Shown here: positions 25,956 to 34,530 of the stretch, one piece after another | Layout of the letters: every line of letters begins with the position of its first letter | Numbering within the stretch: position 1 is the stretch's first letter | From: Bacteroidales bacterium | Lineage (GTDB): Bacteria > Bacteroidota > Bacteroidia > Bacteroidales > P3 | Direction of reading: 5' to 3' | DNA: 64,000 nt | NCBI GenBank assembly: GCA_017428115.1 | Contig: JAFRRK010000086.1 | Span: 1-64,000 of the forward strand | The notes under the pieces: model-generated | Told to the model about the DNA's origin: nothing | The model's input: the letters and a program-made list of their open reading frames with translations, nothing else | Databases searched by the model: none | Made by a program: the position numbers and the translations under genes

Positions 25956-27299
25956 TTAACGATTTGTGTTCTGAATGATATCAACATCCCTGCCCATACG
26001 CACTTTTAGCCATGACTGCAGTCTGTCGACATCAGCCTTGGGAAGGAGTTCGGGCAACTCAATGAGTACTACAAACCCCACCTTACTGCTGCCCTCGCTG
26101 TCGGGAGTAAGTGTGTGGGCATTGCCCAGCACCACCCGCCGCACCTGGGGATACTGAACCACAATCTCGTGCGCCACTGCATCACTGAGGGCATCCTGCG
26201 CATGATAGGCGCGTAGCGAATCATTGAGCCGCATAATGCTGTCGGACAGTGTAGCCATACGCTCCTCCGAAGCATCATACAATTGTTTCACCAGCTCTGT
26301 CTCACTGCCCGAATAGTGACCTGCAGGGCTGCTCTTAAGCATTATCTGGCTACGACCTATACCCATTGATTCGGCAGCCGTGTAGAAGTCGTCTATCTCC
26401 GTCTGGGTGGGAGCAGGACCTGCCAACATTAATTCAACCGTAGCATGGCGCGATGAGTAGTGCGTTTTGTGGTCGTAGATGAAGCTTGAACCTATGGTGC
26501 TGTAATTCGACACCAGTTGCTGTACATGACGGTTGAAATTGCTTTCGCGCACTATCTGCACTGCCGAGAGGATGCTGGGAACAATGACAATAATCAATAC
26601 TATGGTGACAGAGCGCTTGGAGAGTCTTCGACGCACATCGTTTTCTGCAACCAGGGGATATTTGAGATACTTGACGGTGAGGAAGGTGGCAAGAGCAATA
26701 AAGATGCTGTTGATAGTGAACAGATAAAGTGCTCCAAAGATATAGCGAAGGTTGAGCAGCGAGAGCCCATAGCCGACAGTGCACAACGGAGGCATCAGTG
26801 CGGTGGCGATGGCAACACCCGAAATAACGGTGCCTTTTTTCTTGCGTGAGAGCTCTAAAATGCCGGCAAAACCACCAAAAAGGGCAATAAGCACATCGTA
26901 GAGAGTGGGATTGGTGCGCGCCAAGAGCTCGGTGGGATTCTCCAAATGCAACGGGGTCAGCAGGAAATAGACAAACGAAGCCCCGATGCTGATAACAACC
27001 ATTATTAGGAAATTCTTGAGCGACTGACGCACTAGCTGGTTGTCCTGTATACCCAATCCGAAACCAAAACCTAATATAGGAGCCATCACTGGCGAGATAA
27101 GCATTGCGCCAATGATGACGGGGATAGAGTTGACATTAAGGCCTACCGACGCAATGACGATGGCACACGCCAAGATAAACACATTGGCACCACGAAAATG
27201 GATGCCGTTGCGTATGCTCTCACTAGCCCCTTCACGATCGAGGTCGTCGGCCATACTCACCAATCGGCTCAGCTGGTAGCGTAGTTTCTTTTTCGTCAT
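25956..27299 (-). CDS. DUF389/TIGR00341 family membrane protein
   Basis: A 447-residue inner-membrane protein. After about 30 residues the DUF389 core begins: FRGANVFILACAIVIASVGL, NSIPVIIGAMLISPVMAPIL, FGLGIQDN, then further helices (FLIMVVISIGASFVYFL, VLIALFGGFAGILELSRKKKGTVISGVAIATALMPPLCTVGYGL and IFGALYLFTINSIFIALATF in successive segments). About six to seven helices are followed by a periplasmic or cytosolic C-terminal domain of about 190 residues. Function of the family is not established. Upstream of the T9SS protein in the same orientation. Confidence 0.88.
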   Translation of the reverse strand: MTKKKLRYQLSRLVSMADDLDREGASESIRNGIHFRGANVFILACAIVIASVGLNVNSIPVIIGAMLISPVMAPILGFGFGLGIQDNQLVRQSLKNFLIMVVISIGASFVYFLLTPLHLENPTELLARTNPTLYDVLIALFGGFAGILELSRKKKGTVISGVAIATALMPPLCTVGYGLSLLNLRYIFGALYLFTINSIFIALATFLTVKYLKYPLVAENDVRRRLSKRSVTIVLIIVIVPSILSAVQIVRESNFNRHVQQLVSNYSTIGSSFIYDHKTHYSSRHATVELMLAGPAPTQTEIDDFYTAAESMGIGRSQIMLKSSPAGHYSGSETELVKQLYDASEERMATLSDSIMRLNDSLRAYHAQDALSDAVAHEIVVQYPQVRRVVLGNAHTLTPDSEGSSKVGFVVLIELPELLPKADVDRLQSWLKVRMGRDVDIIQNTNR

Positions 27300-27402
27300 A
27301 GGGATTAATCAGTTTCTGCAAACAATAAAGCGCAACACAATCAAACCTCATTATAATCACACATTTTGAACGCGAAAAAGAGGGAAAAATTGTGTCTCAA
27401 CC

Positions 27403-27437
27403 AAAAAAAAGGTGCCACCCAATAGAGGGAGGCACCC
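27403..27437 (-). terminator. Intrinsic terminator after mmdB
   Basis: On the minus strand GGTGCCTCCC pairs with GGGTGGCACC (one mismatch, 6-nt loop) and is followed by eight T's. It lies 32 nt past the mmdB stop and closes the methylmalonyl-CoA decarboxylase operon. Confidence 0.85.
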
Positions 27438-27468
27438 CAAATGCAAATATGAAAAACAAACGGTTTGC

Positions 27469-28641
27469 CTAGTGTAGGAAGGCCAACAGGATACCTGCTG
27501 CCACTGCCGACCCCACCACGCCTGCCACATTGGGACCCATGGCGTGTTGCAAAAGGTAGTTGGTGCGGTCGTACTCCAAACCCACATTATTCGATACTCG
27601 GGCAGCATCGGGAACGGCACTGACACCTGAGTTTCCTATCAGAGGATTAATCTTGTTGCCCTCTTTGAGGAAGAGGTTGAAAATCTTCACAAAAAGCACT
27701 CCAAAAAACGTGGCAACGATAAACGAGAAGGCACCCAAGCAGAAGATAAGCACCGAACGGCCAGTAAGGAACGAGGTGGCCTGTGTTGAGGCACCCACTG
27801 TGATGCCAATAAGGAGGGTGCAGATATTGACAATGGCATTGCTGGCCACATCGCTAAGACGTTTGGTGACGCCACATTCTTTCAGCAGGTTGCCGAAGAA
27901 GAGCATACCCAACAGGGGCAAGCCGCTGGGAACGATGAAGGCACAGAACAACAGACCCACGATAGGGAAGGTAATCTTCTCGAGCTTAGAGACCTGACGT
28001 GGAGGTTTCATGCGAATGCGGCGTTCTTTGTCGGTGGTCATCATGCGCATGATAGGCGGCTGGATAACCGGCACAAGGGCCATATACGAATAGGCCGACA
28101 CCGCAATGGCACCCATCAGGTCGGGGGCCAACTGGCTGGAAAGGAAAATAGCCGTCGGGCCGTCGGCACCACCGATGATGCCGATAGCACCTGCCTCGTT
28201 TGGGGCAAAGCCCAACGCCAGAGCACCAGCATAGGCGGCGAAGATACCCACCTGGGCCGCAGCTCCTATGAGGAACAGCTTGGGGTTGGAAAGCAGGGCC
28301 GAAAAGTCGGTCATAGCACCGATGCCAAGAAATATCAGCGGCGGATACCAACCGTTCTGCACGCCGTGGTAGAGAATATTCAACACTGAGCCAGTCTCGT
28401 AAATACCTATCTTAAGGCCTGGATAGAAGGGGATATTACCCACCAACATACCGAACCCGATGGGAACCAAAAGCAACGGCTCAAACTCAAACTTGACACC
28501 CAGGAAGATGAATGTCAGTCCGAAAAGGATCATAATGATATGGCCCCACGTCACATTGGCGAAACCAGTGTACTGCAGAAACTGCATCATCTGGGTCGAC
28601 ATAAAGTCCATGAAACCACCTGTGGCTAACAAATTGAACAT
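27469..28641 (-). CDS. mmdB: Na+-translocating decarboxylase beta subunit
   Basis: Integral membrane subunit of the biotin-dependent sodium pump; it decarboxylates carboxybiotin and exports Na+. At 390 residues it has the normal family length. Motifs are the YPPLIFLGIGAMTDFSALL segment, GANEAGAIGIIGGADGPTAIF-type sequence here reading APNEAGAIGIIGGADGPTA with the Asp essential for Na+ binding, the NLLKECG loop and the ending NPLIGNSGVSAVPDAARV and AMGPNVAGVVGSAVAAG. Last gene of the operon, 28 nt after mmdC. A strong terminator follows. Confidence 0.94.
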   Translation of the reverse strand: MFNLLATGGFMDFMSTQMMQFLQYTGFANVTWGHIIMILFGLTFIFLGVKFEFEPLLLVPIGFGMLVGNIPFYPGLKIGIYETGSVLNILYHGVQNGWYPPLIFLGIGAMTDFSALLSNPKLFLIGAAAQVGIFAAYAGALALGFAPNEAGAIGIIGGADGPTAIFLSSQLAPDLMGAIAVSAYSYMALVPVIQPPIMRMMTTDKERRIRMKPPRQVSKLEKITFPIVGLLFCAFIVPSGLPLLGMLFFGNLLKECGVTKRLSDVASNAIVNICTLLIGITVGASTQATSFLTGRSVLIFCLGAFSFIVATFFGVLFVKIFNLFLKEGNKINPLIGNSGVSAVPDAARVSNNVGLEYDRTNYLLQHAMGPNVAGVVGSAVAAGILLAFLH

Positions 28642-28669
28642 AATTGTACTTGTTTAAAGGGAAGCTTAA

Positions 28670-29125
28670 TTAACTGATGACGATAAGGGTGTCGCCTTCG
28701 AGAACGCTGTCGCCCTTGCGAACATTGACCGATGTGACGGTTCCGTCGGTGTCGGCCTCGATATTGTTTTCCATCTTCATGGCTTCGAGGAGTACCACGC
28801 GCTGGCCGGCCTTCACTTGGTCGCCCACATTCACAAAGACATCGAGAATCGTGCCAGGCAGCGGTGTGGCCACCTTGGTACCGCCTGCCGCGCTGTTGGG
28901 GTTGGGGGCCGAAGCGCGCTGCACATCGCCGGCAGCGGCAGACACCCGGGGAGCGGCGGCACTGCTCACAATAGTGGTAGTGCGGGGCTTTTGGGCACGC
29001 ATCTCTTTATCTACAGTGACGATATAGGGAGTGCCGTTCACATCCAGTTTGATTTCTTGGCCTTCTACCTCGTTGATGTCAACGCTGTATTCGTTGCCGT
29101 TTATCTTGAACTTGAAATTTTTCAT
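28670..29125 (-). CDS. mmdC: Biotin carboxyl carrier subunit of decarboxylase
   Basis: A 151-residue carrier that shuttles CO2 between the carboxyltransferase (MmdA) and the membrane decarboxylase (MmdB). N-terminal beta segment (FKINGNEYSVDINEVEG), an Ala/Pro/Ser-rich flexible linker (about 45-80), then a biotinyl domain with LLEAMKMENNIEA; the biotinylated lysine is Lys117. The second half-domain GTVTSVNVRKGDSVLEGDTL is intact. Position between oadG and mmdB fits the operon. Confidence 0.94.
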   Translation of the reverse strand: MKNFKFKINGNEYSVDINEVEGQEIKLDVNGTPYIVTVDKEMRAQKPRTTTIVSSAAAPRVSAAAGDVQRASAPNPNSAAGGTKVATPLPGTILDVFVNVGDQVKAGQRVVLLEAMKMENNIEADTDGTVTSVNVRKGDSVLEGDTLIVIS

Positions 29126-29168
29126 GGTGTTTGGGTATTATTAGCGGCGGAAATGTCCGCCATCCGTT

Positions 29169-30179
29169 TCATCTTCTTGTGGAAAAGTATTGGTTCATAT
29201 TGTATAACTTGGCATTCCAAGGAGTCCACGCACGCTCAACCTTCTGAATGGTAATCACGGTGTCCTCCTCGTCGTGCAGGTCTTGCTCATAGGCATAGAT
29301 GGCAGCGGCAATGGCGGCATACACCTCGCCTGCCACATCCTTGCTCTTGGCCGGAGATATTGCCTCGCCCTTGGCGGCAGCTTTCTTCCCCTTGCGGTCC
29401 TGCACCTTCATAATGGCGGCACCATAGCCTTTCATGATGAAGCAGATGCAGATAAGGGCAAAGAACACAACCGCTATGGCCACTATTGCCAACCCCAATC
29501 CATGGGGGTCGGAAGCCTGTATACGTTCCGCCTGTTTCGGCACATGGTAGTGGAACGTACTCGCCAACTTGGCCTCCCCTACTCCACATCCAAGATCTAC
29601 AAAGCTAAGGTCGTAGCCCACGGCATTCTTGCCCACGACCACAATTTCACCCTCCTCAACATTAAAATGGAAGGCATACGCCGCATGGGGCATTCCCACT
29701 ATGGCTGCGGCCTGCAAGGTGTCTTCACCACCCTCAGAGCTACAATGGTTGGGATGCATGTCGACAAAGGCCAGATAAGAGGAGTCTTTCTGCGACGACG
29801 TAAGCACCACTATCTTATCGCCCACCACCGACACCGACACCGGGCGCAGTATGTTCTTCAGGTCGTGACGCCCCTTAAAGACATCTGTTGTAAAACGGCC
29901 AACACGGCGCAGCTCGCCATGATGACGCACCAAGAGGTCTACGGCACAATCGATACTGTCAATAAGCACATATGCATTCATGGCAGGCACATAGCACGAC
30001 CTTACCGATACCAGATTGATGGGCATGTCGGCATGGTGGTGCATCGGACCGTGGCAGTCGGCAACCGGCGGTGTGGGCTGCGGCGGCACGGGCTGCCCTG
30101 CAGGCCCCGCCACGGCACTGCCCATCATCAATAGGATGCCGACAAAGATTGCGACTAATTGTTTACTATTACGTTTCAT
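29169..30179 (-). CDS. OadG-family (gamma/delta) pump subunit with long N-terminal domain
   Basis: A 336-residue protein. A signal-like start (LVAIFVGILLMMGSAVAG) is followed by about 190 residues of periplasmic beta-rich sequence that I do not recognise, then one membrane helix (GLAIVAIAVVFFALICICFIM, about 232-252) and a cytoplasmic tail (IAAAIYAYEQDLHDEEDTVI). The helix and tail match OadG/MmdD, the small subunit that assembles the sodium pump. OadG in enterobacteria is about 80 residues, so the extra N-terminal domain is notable; I recall similarly long versions in Bacteroidota. It sits between the Cys-rich lipoprotein and mmdC. Confidence 0.82.
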   Translation of the reverse strand: MKRNSKQLVAIFVGILLMMGSAVAGPAGQPVPPQPTPPVADCHGPMHHHADMPINLVSVRSCYVPAMNAYVLIDSIDCAVDLLVRHHGELRRVGRFTTDVFKGRHDLKNILRPVSVSVVGDKIVVLTSSQKDSSYLAFVDMHPNHCSSEGGEDTLQAAAIVGMPHAAYAFHFNVEEGEIVVVGKNAVGYDLSFVDLGCGVGEAKLASTFHYHVPKQAERIQASDPHGLGLAIVAIAVVFFALICICFIMKGYGAAIMKVQDRKGKKAAAKGEAISPAKSKDVAGEVYAAIAAAIYAYEQDLHDEEDTVITIQKVERAWTPWNAKLYNMNQYFSTRR

Positions 30180-30308
30180 TTCAAAATTCTGCTATAACAA
30201 TCAAAATGTCTGTTTTCTCTCCTGTGGTCTGAGGCTGCAGCCTGTAGGGGGAGAGGATAAAGGATTATCTACCGCCCTACATGCTGCAATCTCTTTCCCT
30301 AAGGCGCA

Positions 30309-30647
30309 TTACTTGCCCTTCTGGCACTCATGCTTGCAGCCCTCATGGTTGCCCTCGCAACCCTCGTGCTGGTGAGCGCAACACTCATGTTTGCCCTCGC
30401 AGCAAGGGGTTTCACCGGCCTTGGCCTTGCAGCAGTTTTCGGTACCCTTGTTCACGCAGGTCTCGCAATTGTTGGCGGCGCAGGTTGTGTCCTCGCAGGT
30501 ACACTCATGGTGGCAGTGATGCTCACACACCATCGTAGTGTCTACGGTGCTGTCCACACACTCCTCGGCAGCATTGTTGTTGCAGCAGGCCGACATGCCA
30601 AAAGCAAAAGCAGCAGCGGCAATAGCGGTTAAGAAAATCTTCTTCAT
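30309..30647 (-). CDS. Cys/His-rich small lipoprotein
   Basis: A 112-residue lipoprotein with 19 Cys and 9 His. A hydrophobic signal peptide ends in a lipobox-like MSAC with lipidated Cys21. The mature part is built from short clusters: CEHHCHHECTCEDTTC (41-56), NCETCVNKG, ENCCKAK, TPCCEGKHECCAHQHEGC, then NHEGCKHEC. The repeated HEC/HEGC units suggest metal binding, but no known domain is recognised. It lies inside the sodium-pump operon between mmdA and oadG, same strand, with 313 nt upstream and 129 nt downstream, so it may have its own expression. Exported and lipid-anchored by prediction. Confidence 0.7.
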   Translation of the reverse strand: MKKIFLTAIAAAAFAFGMSACCNNNAAEECVDSTVDTTMVCEHHCHHECTCEDTTCAANNCETCVNKGTENCCKAKAGETPCCEGKHECCAHQHEGCEGNHEGCKHECQKGK

Positions 30648-30960
30648 TTTGTGTTGTTAGATTTGTTTTGTGGGGCGAAGAACCCCTGGTTAATAATTAT
30701 ATTTAGAAAATATCTTCTTTAATTGAGAGTTGAAAGTTTTGGTATTATTCTTAAATTGAGAAATTAAAATCAACACTTTAAACTTTAGGCTTCTACGCAA
30801 TATATGACTAATTTTTTCAACAGCCTCGGAGATACGCAACACATGAGACGCGCTATGTGGAGATAGGAATCACACTCTGCTAGCCTCTCGTAAAGGCGCG
30901 ACATCGGGAATGGAGAGCAAAAAAAAGTCATATACTATAATGATAGAGCCAAACTCTGAA
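30648..30960. other. Intergenic gap inside the pump operon
   Basis: 313 bases between the Cys-rich lipoprotein and mmdA. AT-rich with no gene. On the minus strand, bases 30880-30900 resemble the last hairpin of the structured elements at 13.6 and 17.5 kb (18 of 21 bases), but the pairing is broken. No clear terminator or promoter. Confidence 0.5.
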
Positions 30961-32520
30961 CTACAAAGGTATATTACAATGCTTCTTCATCGGCAGGGTG
31001 TCCTTCTTGGTGGCCAGCACCTGCAAGGCGCGAATCACACGGAAGCGGGTGTTGCGCGGCTCGATGACATCGTCGATATAGCCATACTTGGCGGCATTGT
31101 ATGGGTTGGCAAACTGGTCGTTATATTCCTTCTCCTTCTGGGCCACAAACTTGGCTTTCTCCTCGGGGTCGGTTATCTCCTTCAGCTGGCGGCCATACAG
31201 CACCTCAGTGGCGCCGCTGGCACCCATCACGGCAATCTGTGCCGTGGGCCATGCATAGTTGATGTCGCCGCGCAGCTGCTTGCAGCTCATCACAATGTGG
31301 GCACCGCCATAACTCTTGCGCAGTGTCACAGTCACCTTAGGCACTGTGGCCTCGCCATAGGCAAACAGCATCTTGGCGCCGTGCACAATCACACCGTTAT
31401 ACTCCTGGCCTGTGCCTGGCAAGAATCCAGGCACATCCACGAGGGTTACGATGGGGATGTTGAAGGCGTCGCAAAAACGCACAAAGCGGCCGCCCTTGCG
31501 TGAGGCGTTGCAGTCCAGCACGCCGGCCATTGCCTTAGGCTGGTTGGCCACAATGCCCACGCTCACCCCGGCAAAGCGGGCAAAGCCAACCACCAGGTTG
31601 GGAGCGAATTTCTCATGCACCTCAAGGAACTTGCCGTCGTCCACTATGGAATGGATAATCTCCTTCACGTCGTAGGGTGCATTGGGGTTCTCGGGGATAA
31701 TACTGTTGAGGCTGTCCTCCAGGCGGTCGATGGGATCCTGCGAAGGCACGTAGGGAGCCTCCTCGAAGTTGTTCGACGGCAGGTAGCCCACCAAGTCTCT
31801 GATCAGGGCGATAGTCGCCTCCTCGGTCTCGCCCACAAAGTGGGCCACGCCGCTCTTGGTGGCATGCACCATGGCACCGCCAAGCTTGTCCACCGTCACA
31901 TCCTCGCCCGTAACGGTCTTCACCACCTTGGGACCAGTGAGGAACATGTAGCTGTTCTCCTTGGTCATCATAATGAAGTCAGTCAATGCGGGGCTGTACA
32001 CCGCGCCGCCTGCGCAGGGGCCAAAGATGGCGCTGATTTGTGGCACCACACCGCTGGCCAAAATATTGCGCTCAAAAATCTGCGCATAGCCTGCCAGCGA
32101 ATTGCAACCCTCCTGAATACGGGCACCGCCCGAGTCGTTCAAGCCGATGACGGGGGCACCAGTCTTCATGGCCTGGTCCATGATTTTGCAAATCTTCAGC
32201 GACATAGTCTCGCTCAGGCTGCCGGCAAAGACGGTGAAGTCCTGTGCAAACACATACACCGGCCTGCCGTCGATGGTGCCGTAGCCGGTCACCACGCCGT
32301 CGCCAAGAAACGATTGCTTCTGCATGTCGAAATTCGTGCAACGATGCGTGACGAACATGTCGAACTCCTCGAACGAACCTTCGTCGAGCAGCAGGGCGAT
32401 ACGCTCACGGGCCGTCAGCTTGCCCTGCTCATGCTGCTTGTCAATGCGCTTTTGGCCGCCGCCCATTTTGGCTTCGCTTCTCTTGTCGAGAAGCTCCTTT
32501 ATTTTTTCTTCAAATGCCAT
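30961..32520 (-). CDS. mmdA: Methylmalonyl-CoA decarboxylase alpha (carboxyltransferase) subunit
   Basis: A 519-residue acyl-CoA carboxyltransferase that moves the carboxyl group of (S)-methylmalonyl-CoA to biotin, giving propionyl-CoA. Crotonase-like halves are both complete: [22 protein letters not shown] at the N-terminus, [41 protein letters not shown], then in the C-half [18 protein letters not shown] and [16 protein letters not shown]. The family includes propionyl-CoA carboxylase beta; the neighbouring membrane subunit and the absence of a biotin carboxylase gene favour the decarboxylase. It is 150 nt downstream of mce, with a non-coding gap. Confidence 0.93.
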   Translation of the reverse strand: MAFEEKIKELLDKRSEAKMGGGQKRIDKQHEQGKLTARERIALLLDEGSFEEFDMFVTHRCTNFDMQKQSFLGDGVVTGYGTIDGRPVYVFAQDFTVFAGSLSETMSLKICKIMDQAMKTGAPVIGLNDSGGARIQEGCNSLAGYAQIFERNILASGVVPQISAIFGPCAGGAVYSPALTDFIMMTKENSYMFLTGPKVVKTVTGEDVTVDKLGGAMVHATKSGVAHFVGETEEATIALIRDLVGYLPSNNFEEAPYVPSQDPIDRLEDSLNSIIPENPNAPYDVKEIIHSIVDDGKFLEVHEKFAPNLVVGFARFAGVSVGIVANQPKAMAGVLDCNASRKGGRFVRFCDAFNIPIVTLVDVPGFLPGTGQEYNGVIVHGAKMLFAYGEATVPKVTVTLRKSYGGAHIVMSCKQLRGDINYAWPTAQIAVMGASGATEVLYGRQLKEITDPEEKAKFVAQKEKEYNDQFANPYNAAKYGYIDDVIEPRNTRFRVIRALQVLATKKDTLPMKKHCNIPL

Positions 32521-32670
32521 TTATTTGAATTTTTGTAAGTTATTGATTGGGGTTTCGCTCGTGGCGTTAACCGCCGCACCGCTCCACCCAGAAACTACTT
32601 GTAACTAAGCTGAGAGATGAGAGCTATACGGTATTAAGTATTCAAACCCAATAGCCTATACTCCGCCTGC

Positions 32671-33078
32671 TTATTTGCAGCAAAACTCGGTCAGCACGCC
32701 CAGTGTGCTCTTCGGGTGCAGGAATCCGATGTGCAGACCCTCGGCACCGCCACGACTCTGCTGGTCGATAAGACGGACGCCTTTCTCCTTGGCATCGTTC
32801 AAAGCCTGGTCGGTATCCTCCACGCAGAATGCGATGTGGTGCATACCGCCCTTGCCGCCGTTCTTCTCAATAAAGGCGGCGATGGTGCTCTCCGGGCAAG
32901 TGGGCTCAAGCAGCTCAATCTTCACCTCACCAATTCTAAAGAAGGCTGTCTTCACCTTCTGGTCTGTCACTTCCTCAATGGCATAGCATTTCAATCCCAT
33001 AACGTCCTCCCAGTAGCGGATAGCCTCGTCAAGATTTGTCACGGCAATGCCGATGTGTTCAATATGCGAAGGGGTCAT
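32671..33078 (-). CDS. mce: Methylmalonyl-CoA epimerase
   Basis: Interconverts (R)- and (S)-methylmalonyl-CoA, feeding the decarboxylase in the succinate-to-propionate pathway. A 135-residue glyoxalase/VOC-fold protein: IEHIGIAVTNLDEAIRYW with metal His, LLEPTCPESTIAAFIEKNGG, GGMHHIAFCVEDTDQAL with the second His, and the ending HIGFLHPKSTLGVLTEFC with metal Glu. First gene of the pump operon; a strong Bacteroidota promoter is at 33173-33202. Confidence 0.95.
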   Translation of the reverse strand: MTPSHIEHIGIAVTNLDEAIRYWEDVMGLKCYAIEEVTDQKVKTAFFRIGEVKIELLEPTCPESTIAAFIEKNGGKGGMHHIAFCVEDTDQALNDAKEKGVRLIDQQSRGGAEGLHIGFLHPKSTLGVLTEFCCK

Positions 33079-33172
33079 TTTTGTGTGATTTTTTAATTTT
33101 TAATATATTATTTTCGATTATTTACTCTCAAAAGCACTAGTATTCAATACAAAACACTTACTCATGGAAATA

Positions 33173-33202
33173 CAAAGGTACGAACATTATTTGACATACA
33201 AA
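33173..33202 (-). promoter_or_regulatory. Promoter of the mce-mmd operon
   Basis: On the minus strand TTTG (33199-33202), an 18-nt spacer, then TACCTTTG (33173-33180). The start would be near 33166, about 90 nt before the mce ATG. Confidence 0.6.
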
Positions 33203-33250
33203 AAAAAAATACTCCATCACAACAATAATTTTATCATCCACCCTCTTACC

Positions 33251-33343
33251 CGGCCTATCTAGTGCGATTCGTGCATGGTCTTATCATGTTTTAGGCCGAC
33301 TATCGCTGGTGGCAAAGCAATGATAATTGCTGTAGCCGATAGT
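33251..33343. repeat. Pair of adjacent hairpins
   Basis: CGGCCTA (33251-33257) pairs with TAGGCCG (33292-33298); immediately after, ACTATCG (from 33299) pairs with CGATAGT (to 33343) enclosing the perfect inner stem AGCAAT-GATA-ATTGCT (33316-33331). No promoter or T-tract was found, so the role is open. Confidence 0.5.
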
Positions 33344-33413
33344 GGGCAATTCACACAGATACTTCATAGTTCTTAGCTCTTACCTCTTACTTCCTTCCGC
33401 CCTGCCTCCCCCC

Positions 33414-33460
33414 TGCCTTCGTCTCCGGAAGCGAAGGCACTACGAAGGCACTATGGAGGT
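33414..33460. repeat. 11-bp tandem repeats, second copy
   Basis: GCGAAGGCACT (33431-33441), ACGAAGGCACT (33442-33452) and a partial unit; TGCCTTCG at 33414-33421 pairs with the first unit. Same arrangement as at 13432-13500. Confidence 0.7.
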
Positions 33461-33490
33461 TTGACGTGTGTGTGCTACCGTCCTTTTGTG

Positions 33491-33506
33491 ATAATTATAC
33501 CGAAAA
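33491..33506. other. Unoccupied counterpart of the element A site
   Basis: ATAATTATACCGAAAA here lines up with ATAATTATA before and TACCGAAAA after the 150-bp element at 13524-13673, with a single TA (33498-33499) where copy A has two. The sequences further out (11-bp repeats on the left, GGTGCCA hairpin on the right) also match. Confidence 0.65.
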
Positions 33507-33775
33507 CAAGCAAAAATTAGGGTGCCATTAAAAAAAAAAAAGTGGCACATCGTTATACGAATCCACATAGATGAAAGCCAGATTTTTGCAGAGTAAAAAC
33601 AACGTCACTCCACAAAAAGAAGTGGCACCTGATGACGATGACGATGACAAAAGGGATGAACCATCTCAACACAGAAGTTGATTGTAAGGCCCATAATTTA
33701 TTGAATCACACTCAAACATTTGACTGGGGAACAAAAAAAAGTGGATAGATGTGTCGGTATGTGGGGATTTTTGCG

Positions 33776-33783
33776 TATATTTG
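33776..33783 (+). promoter_or_regulatory. -7 promoter element for the 33813 lipoprotein
   Basis: TATATTTG, 29 nt before the ATG at 33813. The -33 region is weak. Confidence 0.45.
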
Positions 33784-33812
33784 CAGTGGTTTAACTTTTA
33801 ATTATTTGAGAT

Positions 33813-34454
33813 ATGAAGAAAACATTAATCGCTGTAATTGTTGCAGGTAGCCTGCTGTGCGGGTCGTGCACGTTTTTGGATAATTTGGCGAATAACTTGT
33901 CGAGTATCGCCAATTTGGCTAATTGCGAGTATTCGCTGAAGAATGTGTCGAACGTGTCGGTGGCAGGGGTGAATGTAAAGAATGTCACCAGTGGCAATAT
34001 CTCGGCCACGGACGTGGTGAAACTGGTTTCGGCCATCACCACAAAGAGCGTGCCGCTGGCGTTGAATGTGAATATCAATGTGAAGAACCCTACCACTAAG
34101 AATGCCCTGCTGACGATGATGGACTGGGCATTGGATGTTGCCAAGACGGAGTTCGCCACAGGGGTGACAAACCAGAACTATAACATTGCTGCCAGCACAA
34201 CGACCACTGTGCCGCTGGGAGTGAGCACCGATTTGTATCGGCTGTTTTCGTCCGACGGGATAGAGTCGTTGAAGACGTTTGCCAGCAGTTTTAACAGCCA
34301 GGGCACCTCGTCGCAGCTGGGTCTGCGCATCCGCCCGTCGGTGTCGGTGGCGGGACAGACCTTTAAGTCGCCCTCGTATATCGAGATTATGAAGCCCACG
34401 GGCACTAACACTTCGGGCATCTCTACCACGGGCACCCAGTCGGGAAGAATTTGA
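33813..34454 (+). CDS. LEA14/WHy-like lipoprotein, function unknown
   Basis: A 213-residue lipoprotein with a lipobox LLCGSC (Cys19). The mature part is Val/Asn/Thr-rich beta sequence: YSLKNVSNVSVAGVNVKNV, a strand pattern ALNVNINVKNPTTKNALL resembling the LEA type 2 domain (NPN-like turn), and a Ser/Thr-rich low-complexity C-terminus (PTGTNTSGISTTGTQSGRI). Probably outer-membrane-anchored and facing the periplasm. Single gene with its own promoter and a very strong bidirectional terminator. The assignment to the LEA2 fold is tentative. Confidence 0.65.
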   Translation: MKKTLIAVIVAGSLLCGSCTFLDNLANNLSSIANLANCEYSLKNVSNVSVAGVNVKNVTSGNISATDVVKLVSAITTKSVPLALNVNINVKNPTTKNALLTMMDWALDVAKTEFATGVTNQNYNIAASTTTTVPLGVSTDLYRLFSSDGIESLKTFASSFNSQGTSSQLGLRIRPSVSVAGQTFKSPSYIEIMKPTGTNTSGISTTGTQSGRI

Positions 34455-34470
34455 ATTTAGTTTATATATA

Positions 34471-34518
34471 AAAACACTGGGCTCCTCTTTGTTGAAGAGG
34501 GGCCCAGTGTTTTTTTTG
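34471..34518. terminator. Strong bidirectional terminator
   Basis: A long near-perfect stem: AACACTGGGC pairs with GCCCAGTGTT, and CCTCTT with AAGAGG around a TTGTTG-type loop. A-run on the left, T-run on the right, so it can end both the lipoprotein transcript and the convergent C69 operon. Confidence 0.9.
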
Positions 34519-34530
34519 TTTTTAGCTCCG

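Larger units (their letters stand above)
33079..33812. other. Repeat-rich intergenic region with tandem hairpins
   Basis: 734 bases without a gene. It holds the mce promoter (33173-33202), two adjacent hairpins (33251-33298 and 33299-33343), a 27-nt word shared with 60181-60207 (33364-33390), 11-bp tandem repeats (33414-33460), a site matching the flanks of structured element A but lacking the element (33491-33506), the GGTGCCA/AGTGGCAC hairpin (33521-33548) and a GATGAC microsatellite (33631-33648). Confidence 0.7.

Noticed and set aside
30880..30901. Possible third copy of the structured element
   Set aside because: Only the last hairpin is similar (18 of 21 bases), pairing is disrupted, and the rest of the element is absent.
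30961..32520. Propionyl-CoA carboxylase beta subunit
   Set aside because: No biotin carboxylase gene nearby, while the membrane pump subunits are present; methylmalonyl-CoA decarboxylase is the better call.
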